Below are positions 1-5,438 of a stretch of DNA of 9,475 nt, piece after piece. The position numbers and the translations under genes were made by a program. Source of the DNA: Actinomycetes bacterium (GTDB lineage Bacteria; Planctomycetota; Phycisphaerae; JAACET01); assembly GCA_030631725.1 (NCBI GenBank), contig DAOVKO010000068.1, forward strand, positions 1 to 9,475, written 5' to 3'. The first letter of the stretch is position 1. Each line of letters begins with the position of its first letter. A model generated the notes under the pieces. It did not search any database, had not been told where the DNA came from, and saw nothing but the letters and a program-made list of their open reading frames with translations.

Positions 1-409
1 CAGCCGGAAAGGCCCAGCCGTTTTCTCGTCCCAGTTGGGCGGCATATATGTGGGCTTGGACGTGGTCGATGTCAATCAGTGGCTTTTGCCAGGCCCAGGC
101 CAGCGTCTTGGCGGCGCTGACTCCGATCAACAGCGAGCCGATCAGTCCGGGCCTGTTGGTCACTGCTATGGCCGCCAGGGCCGAGGGGCTTATCGCTGCT
201 TGGGCCAGGGCCTCGCTGATTACCGGATTGATTCGCTCGATGTGGGCCCGCGAGGCGATCTCCGGCACGACTCCGCCGTATTTGCCGTGCAGCTCGTCCT
301 GACTGGCCACGACGTTGGCGAGGACTTCCTGCCCGCCGAGAACCACGGCCGCGGCCGTCTCGTCACAGGAAGTTTCGATAGCCAGTATTGCTGAATCTTT
401 CTCGACCAT
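1..409 (-). CDS. tsaD: tRNA N6-threonylcarbamoyladenosine synthase subunit TsaD, N-terminal part
   Basis: TsaD transfers the threonylcarbamoyl group onto A37 of ANN-decoding tRNAs in the cytoplasm, working with TsaB and TsaE. Translation on the minus strand from the ATG at 409 gives 136 residues before the window edge. It opens with the family signature ILAIETSCDETAAAV (residues 8-22), then the conserved block HGKYGGVVPEIASRAHIE (41-58), a PGLIGSLLIG glycine-rich loop (87-96) and HVQAH (116-120), whose two histidines are the metal ligands of the family. The full protein is usually about 340 residues, so roughly 60 percent lies outside the window. A purine-rich stretch (AAAGGGTAGG) precedes the ATG. 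The gene is transcribed away from the B12-regulated unit and has its own promoter. The identification is firm; only the missing C-terminus prevents a check that the gene is intact. Confidence 0.95.
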   Translation of the reverse strand, partial: MVEKDSAILAIETSCDETAAAVVLGGQEVLANVVASQDELHGKYGGVVPEIASRAHIERINPVISEALAQAAISPSALAAIAVTNRPGLIGSLLIGVSAAKTLAWAWQKPLIDIDHVQAHIYAAQLGRENGWAFPA

Positions 410-444
410 TTTGACCTACCCTTTGCTGATGCCGCCAAAGCCTC

Positions 445-473
445 ATTATCCATGCTTTTTGGGCCTTTGTCAA
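445..473 (-). promoter_or_regulatory. sigma70-like promoter of tsaD
   Basis: On the minus strand there is a perfect -35 TTGACA (473-468), a 17-nt spacer and a -10 GATAAT (450-445). This lies 35 nt upstream of the tsaD ATG. Spacing and hexamers fit a housekeeping promoter. It sits back to back with the promoter of the riboswitch transcript. Confidence 0.7.
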
Positions 474-502
474 AAAAACTGAAATTCTTCTCGTTTTTGC
501 CC

Positions 503-531
503 TTGACAATTCGGGCCCTTTGGTATATACG
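503..531 (+). promoter_or_regulatory. sigma70-like promoter of the cobalamin riboswitch transcript
   Basis: A perfect -35 TTGACA (503-508) is followed after 17 nt by TATACG (526-531). An alternative -10, TATATA (524-529), would leave a 15-nt spacer. Transcription would start near 538, about 20 nt before the P1 stem of the riboswitch, which is where a promoter for this leader would be expected. Confidence 0.7.
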
Positions 532-550
532 CATCAAGCACAAGTGAATA

Positions 551-763
551 TTGAACCGCTGTGGCGGTGATCTGCCTTAGGTGGATCTGCAAGAGGGAAG
601 ACGGTGTGAATCCGTCGTGGTCCCGCCGCTGTAACCGGGGACGAAGGCCCGCTCATGCCACTGTCCGACTTTTCGGGTGGGAAGGCGAGGCCCTAGAACG
701 AACCGGAAGCCAGAAGACCTGCCGCCGCAGCGAACAAGAGCCAATGACTTCGCGGAATGAGTC
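551..763 (+). promoter_or_regulatory. Cobalamin (B12/adenosylcobalamin) riboswitch aptamer
   Basis: The leader carries the conserved blocks of a cobalamin riboswitch in order. They are AAGAGGGAA (591-599), the GACGG / GTGTGAAT / CCGTC hairpin (600-616), the CCGCTGTAACCGGGGA block (624-639), GCCACTG (657-663), GGTGGGAAGGCG (676-687) and the B12 box AGCCAGAAGACCTGCC (708-723). A closing P1 stem of 11 bp can be drawn between 557-567 and 722-732. L5 is probably in the GTGG-tcccg-CCGC hairpin (617-629). A short hairpin at 746-763 (GACTT/GAGTC around an 8-nt loop) is a good P13, because its loop GCGG (752-755) can kiss CCGC (623-626). Cobalamin binding normally lowers expression of the downstream genes. 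The family call is very secure from the conserved blocks; P5 and P13 are my reading. Confidence 0.95.
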
Positions 764-830
764 CTGGCATCTGGTGCTTTGCGGCACAAAGCTCCAAGGC
801 CTGTCATAAAACCTCATACTTCGCGAAGTC
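746..830 (+). promoter_or_regulatory. Predicted antiterminator pairing in the riboswitch expression platform
   Basis: GACTTCGCG at 746-754 is an exact reverse complement of CGCGAAGTC at 822-830. The pairing extends by G755-U821 (wobble) and A756-U820 to 11 contiguous pairs. It would remove six apical pairs of the terminator stem at 812-843. The 5' strand is also the P13 hairpin, so formation of P13 with its kissing loop would exclude this pairing. A further small hairpin, GCTTTG/CAAAGC (776-781 with 787-792), lies in between. The base pairs are seen in the sequence; the switching role is inferred. Confidence 0.55.
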
Positions 831-851
831 GCGAGGCGTGAGGCTTTTTTT
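812..851 (+). terminator. Intrinsic terminator of the riboswitch leader
   Basis: The arms 812-825 and 830-843 form a 14-bp stem with two G-U wobbles and one A-C mismatch, closed by an AAGT loop. After one C comes a run of seven T (845-851). It lies between the aptamer and the first gene, 31 nt before its ATG, as expected for transcriptional attenuation. Confidence 0.88.
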
Positions 852-882
852 GATTCTGCCCGGATTTGGTGGAGCAAAGCAC

Positions 883-1962
883 ATGTTCAGCAGACAATTT
901 CCCAAGTCAGGTTTGTCCATTCTCTTTTGTTTCCTGGTGATCTTTTGTGCTATTGGCCCAGAGGTCTTGGCTGGGCCCTACTCCGACGGCATCTCTGATG
1001 GAATTGCCTATGACGACCCCTCAATCCTGGCCTGGGCCACGGGTTGCACCGTCGAACGCCAGCCTTATGCGGGCTATCCGAGCTTCGGGGATTGGTCAGA
1101 TGCCATCGGGCCAGCACCCGGAACCCTTAATGATGTTGTCTCGCTGGGCATCGGCGGATCTGCGACCTTGAGCTTCGATATCACTATTGCCGATGGGACT
1201 GGACCAGACTTGGCTGTATTTGAGAACGCCATGGCTATGGGTTCAAATGTCTATGCCGAGCTCGCCTTTGTGGAAGTCAGCTCTAATGGGGACGATTTTG
1301 TGCGTTTCCCCAACTGCTCGCTAACGCCGAGGCCGATGGTGGAGCCGCCGGTGGAGGAGTGGCCTTTTATTTCGATTGACCCAACGGATGTGGACAACTT
1401 GGCAGGCAAACATGTCAATAACATAACAGCTTGGCTGGGTACCCCATTTGATCTGGCGGACCTTGTTGCTGAGCCGTTGGTCCAGAGTGGGATAGTTAGT
1501 CTAGCAAATATAAACTACGTAAGAGTAATCGATGTAATCGGCGACGGTTTGACTTTGGATTCCCAAGGCCATGAGATCTACGACCCCTGGTGTACGGATT
1601 TTCTGTTTGAGGATGACGAGCATAACTTTTTCGAGACAGGAGGCTTTGATCTGGATGCCGTGGCCGTGCTGAATACCACACCGCTGCCTGGAGACGTTGA
1701 CGGCAATGGTTTTGTCGACGACGACGACCTGAGCATTATTATCAGCAACTGGGGTCAGTCAAATGCGACTCGCGAAGATGGCGACTTGGACGGCGACGGC
1801 ACCGTCGCCGGCCGCGATTACAGCGAAGTCCTGTCCTATTGGGGCACGGGTAGTTCGGCCGAACCACCGGCCCATGTTCCAACCCCGGCTACGTTGTGGC
1901 TATTGCTCTTAGCCGCTGTTGCTGGCTTTTGGAGTCGCGCCCGAGAGAGAATAAGCAAATGA
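883..1962 (+). CDS. Secreted dockerin-like, PEP-CTERM-like surface protein under B12 riboswitch control
   Basis: The ATG at 883 follows GGAG by 8 nt and gives 359 residues, starting with a signal peptide (hydrophobic 11-29, probable cleavage after VLA at 30). An in-frame start further upstream would lie inside the terminator region, so I reject it. Residues 31-265 form one domain rich in acidic and aromatic residues: GPYSDGISDG, LSFDITIADGTGPDLAVFENA, FVEVSSNGDDFVRFP and VRVIDVIGDG, ending GGFDLDAVAVLN. It reads like a beta-sandwich. Two calcium-binding dockerin-like loops follow, DVDGNGFVDDDDL (271-283) and DLDGDGTVAGRDY (301-313). The tail has VPTPATLWLLLL (332-343) and then basic residues, a PEP-CTERM-like exosortase sorting signal. 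From memory, relatives of the main domain occur near cobalamin-transport genes in other phyla, but I cannot name a Pfam family. The riboswitch context suggests binding or capture of corrinoids at the cell surface. Confidence 0.88.
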   Translation: MFSRQFPKSGLSILFCFLVIFCAIGPEVLAGPYSDGISDGIAYDDPSILAWATGCTVERQPYAGYPSFGDWSDAIGPAPGTLNDVVSLGIGGSATLSFDITIADGTGPDLAVFENAMAMGSNVYAELAFVEVSSNGDDFVRFPNCSLTPRPMVEPPVEEWPFISIDPTDVDNLAGKHVNNITAWLGTPFDLADLVAEPLVQSGIVSLANINYVRVIDVIGDGLTLDSQGHEIYDPWCTDFLFEDDEHNFFETGGFDLDAVAVLNTTPLPGDVDGNGFVDDDDLSIIISNWGQSNATREDGDLDGDGTVAGRDYSEVLSYWGTGSSAEPPAHVPTPATLWLLLLAAVAGFWSRARERISK

Positions 1963-2017
1963 TAGTGTCGGAAGGTCCGGCAGAAGTTTTAGTTGTTCCT
2001 GCGAAAGGAGAAGTGCG

Positions 2018-3304
2018 ATGCGAATGAGTTTTGTGACTACAATGATGTTTGTTTTGACGCTTTCGATGGGCCTGGCGGCTCTGGCTGATCCGCCTGATTT
2101 CGATGATTTGCCTTTGGCCTCGGAGTCTTACTGGAACGGCTCGGACGGCTCGGGGGGCTTCAGCAGCGGCTCGGCCTTTTTCAACAACAGCTTCACCGAC
2201 TGGGGTGGCGGTGTTATCAGTTGGGACGGCTTTGCTTACTCGAATCTCACCCAGGAGGAGACACCGCCGACGGCGATGCCTGGTCAATACACCGCCATAA
2301 CCGGCAGTGGGCAGACTCCGGCAAATTATGCCGTCGGCTACGTGGGCTGGGCCGGCTTGCCCACCATGAGCTTGGCACAACCTATGCAGTTGGACAGAGC
2401 TTACTTTACCAATAACCGTTCAGCCTACTATTCCATGCTCAATGGTGACGGTTTCGCCAAGCAGTTCGGCGGACCCAGCGGCGATGATCCTGACTGGTTC
2501 CTTTTGACCATTGAAGGTTTTGACCAGCAGCAAAACTCCACCGGCACGGTTGATTTCTACTTGGCTGATTATCGCGGCGACAACAACCTGGATTACATCG
2601 TCAACGACTGGGCCCGGGTCGATCTGTCTGGCTTGGGCGTGGTTCAGGAAGTTACTTTCGATCTGAGTTCCTCGGACAACATCGGCGACTGGATGAACAC
2701 CCCGGCCTACTTCGCCATGGACACCGTCCTGCCCCGCATAGATGTTGAAATCGACATCAAGCCTCGAAACAACCGGCAGATGGTCAATCTCAACTCAGAA
2801 GGCGTTTTACGCCTGGCGGTTCTTGGTGGTGAGGACTTCGATGTGCACGAGATCGATCTGCTCAGTCTGAAACTAGCCGACGCCGAACCAAGAGCAATGG
2901 GCAACAGCGGAAAGATTGGGCTGTTTAAAGACGTTAATAACGATTCCCAGACCGACCTTGTACTTCACTTCAACATGGGAGATTTGAACGTTGCCGCCGA
3001 AGCCACTGAGTTGATCCTGGAGGGATTCCTCAATGACGGTACGCTGCTCACCGGTGGCGATTCGGCCACTATCATTTGCCCTGGCAATGTCAATGGCGAC
3101 GGCCAGCTCGGTGGCGCCCTGCTGGAGATAACCGCTATCCCCGAGCCGAGTGTCTGTTTGTTGCTTTCTCTGGGTGGTCTGGCGCTGATGAAGAGACGAA
3201 GAGCGAAGAGCGAAGAGTGTGCTAGCATCCGGGCACTGCGATCTCTCAATGTTATGATCCAGCAGAGAACGAGCGAAAGGCATGAAAATGACTACAGTTC
3301 GTAA
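2018..3304 (+). CDS. DUF4465-like secreted protein with PEP-CTERM tail
   Basis: The start is ATG 2018, preceded by AAGGAG (2004-2009). A signal peptide ends near ALA (residues 21-23). Residues 33-238 match what I know of DUF4465: SYWNGSDGSGGFSSG (37-51), GFAYSN, NYAVGYVG, LNGDGFAKQFGG (141-152), DDPDWFLLTIEGFD, TGTVDFYLADYRGDN (175-189) and NTPAYFAMDTV. Residues 243-355 form a second domain (VEIDIKPRNN, GVLRLAVLGGEDFD, DLVLHFNMGDL) common in secreted bacterial proteins. A half dockerin loop, GNVNGDGQLGG (356-366), and IPEPSVCLLLSLGGLALMKRRR (374-395), a clear PEP-CTERM signal, follow. From memory, DUF4465 proteins recur in B12 loci of Bacteroidota, where surface B12-binding lipoproteins are known. 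The gene lies 55 nt after its partner, with no terminator seen between. The last 33 residues do not look native: they read through a purine repeat and into the start of the next gene. Confidence 0.9.
   Translation: MRMSFVTTMMFVLTLSMGLAALADPPDFDDLPLASESYWNGSDGSGGFSSGSAFFNNSFTDWGGGVISWDGFAYSNLTQEETPPTAMPGQYTAITGSGQTPANYAVGYVGWAGLPTMSLAQPMQLDRAYFTNNRSAYYSMLNGDGFAKQFGGPSGDDPDWFLLTIEGFDQQQNSTGTVDFYLADYRGDNNLDYIVNDWARVDLSGLGVVQEVTFDLSSSDNIGDWMNTPAYFAMDTVLPRIDVEIDIKPRNNRQMVNLNSEGVLRLAVLGGEDFDVHEIDLLSLKLADAEPRAMGNSGKIGLFKDVNNDSQTDLVLHFNMGDLNVAAEATELILEGFLNDGTLLTGGDSATIICPGNVNGDGQLGGALLEITAIPEPSVCLLLSLGGLALMKRRRAKSEECASIRALRSLNVMIQQRTSERHENDYSS
3191..3217 (+). repeat. Left gcgaagag-type repeat tract
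   Basis: About three and a half copies of a 9-nt unit (cgaagagcg, with variants) lie in the 3' end of the DUF4465-like gene, just after its PEP-CTERM signal. In frame they encode the odd tail sequence KRRRAKSEE. Reverse-complement versions occur at 3711-3736 and, more diverged, at 4618-4652. Confidence 0.7.
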
Positions 3305-3677
3305 CTTCAGGCAATTGCGCGTGTACCAATTGGCGCTTACATCGGCTCGGCAAATCTTCGAGACCAGCAAAGGCTTTCCGAATGAAGAGAAATTCTCCTT
3401 GACCGACCAAATTCGCAGGAGTTCTCGCTCTGTTTGTGCCAATCTTGCCGAAGCCTGGCGGAAACGACGTTATTCGGCTTCCTTCGTGAGCAAGCTCTCC
3501 GATGCAGATGCCGAAGCTGCTGAGACGCGGGTATGGTTAGATTTCGCCAAAGGCTGCAGATACATCAAAACGCAGAAATTTGAAGAACTTGACGATGTTT
3601 ATGATCGCATTTGTGCCCAACTGTGCAAGATGATGAAGGAACCGGACAAATGGTGCAGCCAATCTATGGCGAAATAG
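3288..3677 (+). CDS. S23/IVP-type four-helix-bundle protein
   Basis: This is a member of the 23S rRNA intervening-sequence protein (S23/IVP) family of small four-helix bundles, related in fold to the Avd proteins of diversity-generating retroelements. The biochemical role of free-standing copies is not established. Family signatures, in this 129-residue numbering, are FRQLRVYQLALTSARQIF (7-24), EEKFSLTDQIRRSSRSVCAN (33-52), LAEAWRKRRY (53-62) and the DADAEAAETRVWLDFA helix (72-87). The length is normal for the family. I prefer ATG 3288 to ATG 3282 because AAAGG (3276-3280) then sits 7 nt away instead of 1. The gene overlaps the end of the preceding gene by 17 nt and the start of the next by 28 nt. 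It is flanked by inverted purine/pyrimidine repeats. No 23S rRNA is nearby, so this is not an rRNA intervening sequence here. Confidence 0.9.
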   Translation: MTTVRNFRQLRVYQLALTSARQIFETSKGFPNEEKFSLTDQIRRSSRSVCANLAEAWRKRRYSASFVSKLSDADAEAAETRVWLDFAKGCRYIKTQKFEELDDVYDRICAQLCKMMKEPDKWCSQSMAK

Positions 3678-4522
3678 ATAAGCAACGACAAGCAGACTGT
3701 GGTCTACGTCGCTTTTCGCTCTTCACTCTTCGCTCTACGGCTGCTTTTAGCTTGATCGAACTCCTGGTAGTCGTGGCTATCATTGCCCTGCTGACCTCTA
3801 TTCTGGTCCCGGCCCTGAGCCAGGCTCGCGAATCTGCCAACAAAACCCTCTGCGCCGCCAATTTGCACGGATTGGCCTTGGCTAATTGTCTTTACGCCGG
3901 CGACCACAACGGTTTCTTCGTGCCCGGTGCTCAGGACATGACCGGCTTTTCCCCTGGGCTGTTCCGCTGGCACGGCTATAGGCCTACGGTGAACGATCCC
4001 TTCGATCCAAGCAAGGGGCCGTTATCGCCCTACTTCCTAGACGGGAAAATGAAGCAGTGTCCCAGCTTCCAAGACTTTGTCCAGGAAGGCAGCAGCGCCT
4101 TTGAGTCCGGGGGTGGCGGATACGGCTATAATAATGACTACGTCGGTTCGCGAACCCGCTGGGGTGGCAATATTACTACCGGGGCTCGTACTACGGATAT
4201 CCACGGACTGATCAACGTTATTATGTTTGCCGATGCAGCCATGGCTCGGGCTGATGACGGTGAATATCTTATAGAGTACTCCTTCGTTCAGCCGCCCTAC
4301 TGGCTGAACGGCCAAAAGGTAATGTTTGTATGGGGGCTGGCTACGCCCAGTATCCACTTTCGGCACGGTGGTTTGGCCAACATCGCCTGGTGCGATGGTC
4401 ATGTGGATTCTCGCGAGATGTCTTTTTCCCATCCCGGTCCAGCGGCTTACCAGGCCTATCCGGAAGAGTGGAATATCGGCTGGTATGGCCCGAAAGACAA
4501 TTCCCTCTTCGGCGAGCCCTGA
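3650..4522 (+). CDS. Prepilin-like protein with H-X9-DG domain
   Basis: The start ATG 3650 has AAGGA at 3636-3640, 9 nt upstream, and gives 290 residues. A TTG at 3611 would add 13 residues but lacks support. A type IV prepilin signal follows: cleavage between A32 and F33, then FSLIELLVVVAIIALL with the conserved Glu at mature position 5. The hydrophobic helix runs to about residue 55. The soluble part ends with H239-x9-D249-G250 (HGGLANIAWCDGHV), the H-X9-DG prepilin-processing-associated motif abundant in Planctomycetota and Lentisphaerota. The protein is probably an inner-membrane pseudopilin of a type II secretion-like or pilus-like apparatus. The leader is odd: residues 22-30 (RFSLFTLRS) are encoded by a pyrimidine repeat instead of a typical short basic leader. 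Overlap with the four-helix-bundle gene suggests coupled translation. Whether it works with the B12-regulated proteins is unknown. Confidence 0.88.
   Translation: MVQPIYGEIDKQRQADCGLRRFSLFTLRSTAAFSLIELLVVVAIIALLTSILVPALSQARESANKTLCAANLHGLALANCLYAGDHNGFFVPGAQDMTGFSPGLFRWHGYRPTVNDPFDPSKGPLSPYFLDGKMKQCPSFQDFVQEGSSAFESGGGGYGYNNDYVGSRTRWGGNITTGARTTDIHGLINVIMFADAAMARADDGEYLIEYSFVQPPYWLNGQKVMFVWGLATPSIHFRHGGLANIAWCDGHVDSREMSFSHPGPAAYQAYPEEWNIGWYGPKDNSLFGEP
3711..3736 (+). repeat. Right inverted copy of the gcgaagag-type repeat
   Basis: The pyrimidine tract gcttttcgctcttcactctt and the following cgctct are near reverse complements of the tract at 3191-3217. The two tracts bracket the four-helix-bundle gene. 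This copy is translated as part of the prepilin leader. Confidence 0.65.
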
Positions 4523-4562
4523 TTCTGCTCCCGGTTTCACCGGGGGTGTCTTCATTTCTAAC

Positions 4563-4587
4563 GCCCCCAGGCTGCGACCTGGGGGGC
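4563..4587 (+). terminator. GC-rich hairpin after the prepilin gene, possible terminator
   Basis: GCCCCCAGG (4563-4571) pairs with CCTGGGGGGC (4578-4587), with one extra G, around a 6-nt loop. It lies 40 nt after the prepilin stop. Only TTCT follows, so the T tract is poor and intrinsic termination is uncertain. A smaller hairpin, CCCGG/CCGGG, lies at 4530-4544. Confidence 0.5.
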
Positions 4588-4617
4588 TTCTGATGCCCCT
4601 CCCCATCGCGCTGCCCG

Positions 4618-4652
4618 CTTTCCGCTCCACGCTCTACGCTCTACGCTTCACG
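4618..4652 (+). repeat. Third, diverged pyrimidine repeat tract
   Basis: Repeats of the type cgctctacg (ctttccgctccacgctctac and on to 4652) resemble the tract at 3711-3736 in the same orientation. It is noncoding here and ends about 20 nt before the -35 box of the psd promoter. The 4523-4745 gap holds this tract, the hairpin at 4563-4587 and the promoter, and I see no gene in it. Confidence 0.55.
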
Positions 4653-4670
4653 TCTTTCGGGCCCCGGACC

Positions 4671-4700
4671 TTGACACTGTGGACCTTTTGCACGTAAGAT
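4671..4700 (+). promoter_or_regulatory. sigma70-like promoter of psd-pssA
   Basis: TTGACA (4671-4676), an 18-nt spacer and TAAGAT (4695-4700) lie 45 nt upstream of the psd ATG. The -35 is perfect and the -10 weaker. It suggests that phospholipid synthesis is transcribed independently of the B12-controlled unit. Confidence 0.6.
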
Positions 4701-4745
4701 GAGTGCAGAAACTCAAGGGCCTTGGGATTTGGGACCGACAAGACT

Positions 4746-5438
4746 ATGCGTGTGCCGTTATCTCGTTATAGTGTCTTGGACCTGCTTATTATTGGCGGGA
4801 TGCTCCTGACAGCCTCGGTGCTGGCCTGGCTCTACGTCAGCCCCTGGCTGGCAGCGCCTTTTTTGCTGCTCTTTGTTTTTCTCTCGTTCTTTTTCCGCGA
4901 TCCGGCCAGGAAGATACCGGCCCAGGCAGGAATCCTGGTTAGCCCTGCTGACGGCAAAGTCGTCGAAGTTGAGCAGGTTCAGGACTGCCCGCTCGTGCCC
5001 GGTAGAACTCTGAAGATTGGGATTTTCATGAGTGTCTTGGATGCTCACGTCAACCGCTCGCCCGCTGCCGGTACGGTTACTACCCTCAACCATGTGCCCG
5101 GCAGGTTTCTCAACGCCCTGCGGGCCAGGGCCTCTGCAGACAACGAGTCCAACAGCGTGCTTTTGAATTGTCCGGAGGTTCCCGGCCAGAGCGTGCTGGT
5201 CAAGCAGATAGCTGGGGTGTTGGCCCGCCGCATTGTCTGCGGCTGCAAGCTGGGCCAACGCTTGGAGCGCGGTGAACCTTTCGGCATGATCAAGTTCGGC
5301 TCGCGCGTCGAATTATATCTGCCTTATTCCCAGAAGCTCCGACTGCAAGTCAATAAGGGTCAAAAGGTAAAGGCCGGCTCAACTGTCCTGCTGAGCTACG
5401 ACACCATAAGCTCCCCAGAGGAAAGCTCCCATGACTAA
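4746..5438 (+). CDS. psd: Phosphatidylserine decarboxylase proenzyme, short form
   Basis: The enzyme decarboxylates phosphatidylserine to phosphatidylethanolamine at the inner membrane. It is made as a proenzyme that cleaves itself to create a pyruvoyl group. The 230 residues begin with two hydrophobic segments (about 12-30 and 35-51). FFFRDPARKIP (48-58), VSPADGKVVEVE (65-76), the active-site region DAHVNRSP with His101, and the self-cleavage motif FGSR (184-187) follow. Cleavage would fall between G185 and S186, with S186 becoming the pyruvoyl. The FGSR motif and short length fit the compact class, not the longer E. coli LGST form. I chose ATG 4746; an upstream TTG (4722) would add eight residues with no family support. 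The stop overlaps pssA by 8 nt, so the two lipid genes are probably translationally coupled. Some relatives act on archaetidylserine, but the pssA partner favours ordinary PE synthesis. Confidence 0.95.
   Translation: MRVPLSRYSVLDLLIIGGMLLTASVLAWLYVSPWLAAPFLLLFVFLSFFFRDPARKIPAQAGILVSPADGKVVEVEQVQDCPLVPGRTLKIGIFMSVLDAHVNRSPAAGTVTTLNHVPGRFLNALRARASADNESNSVLLNCPEVPGQSVLVKQIAGVLARRIVCGCKLGQRLERGEPFGMIKFGSRVELYLPYSQKLRLQVNKGQKVKAGSTVLLSYDTISSPEESSHD

Noticed and set aside
220..543. Minus-strand open frame overlapping tsaD and its promoter
   Set aside because: It is out of frame with clear TsaD motifs and runs through both divergent promoters.
561..877. Open frames on both strands within the leader
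   Set aside because: They lie inside the cobalamin riboswitch and terminator and have no protein-like composition.
757..882. Upstream in-frame extension of the first surface-protein gene (42 extra residues from 757)
   Set aside because: The stretch covers the riboswitch expression platform and terminator, has no ribosome site, and precedes a normal signal peptide that starts at 883 with GGAG 8 nt upstream.
3611..3649. TTG start for the prepilin gene
   Set aside because: ATG 3650 has a well-placed AAGGA; the extra residues come from the four-helix-bundle coding region in another frame.
3288..3677. Avd accessory protein of a diversity-generating retroelement
   Set aside because: The fold is related, but there is no reverse transcriptase, template repeat or variable repeat in the window.
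3191..3736. CRISPR-like array
   Set aside because: The tracts are short, degenerate and contiguous, with no regular unique spacers and no cas genes.
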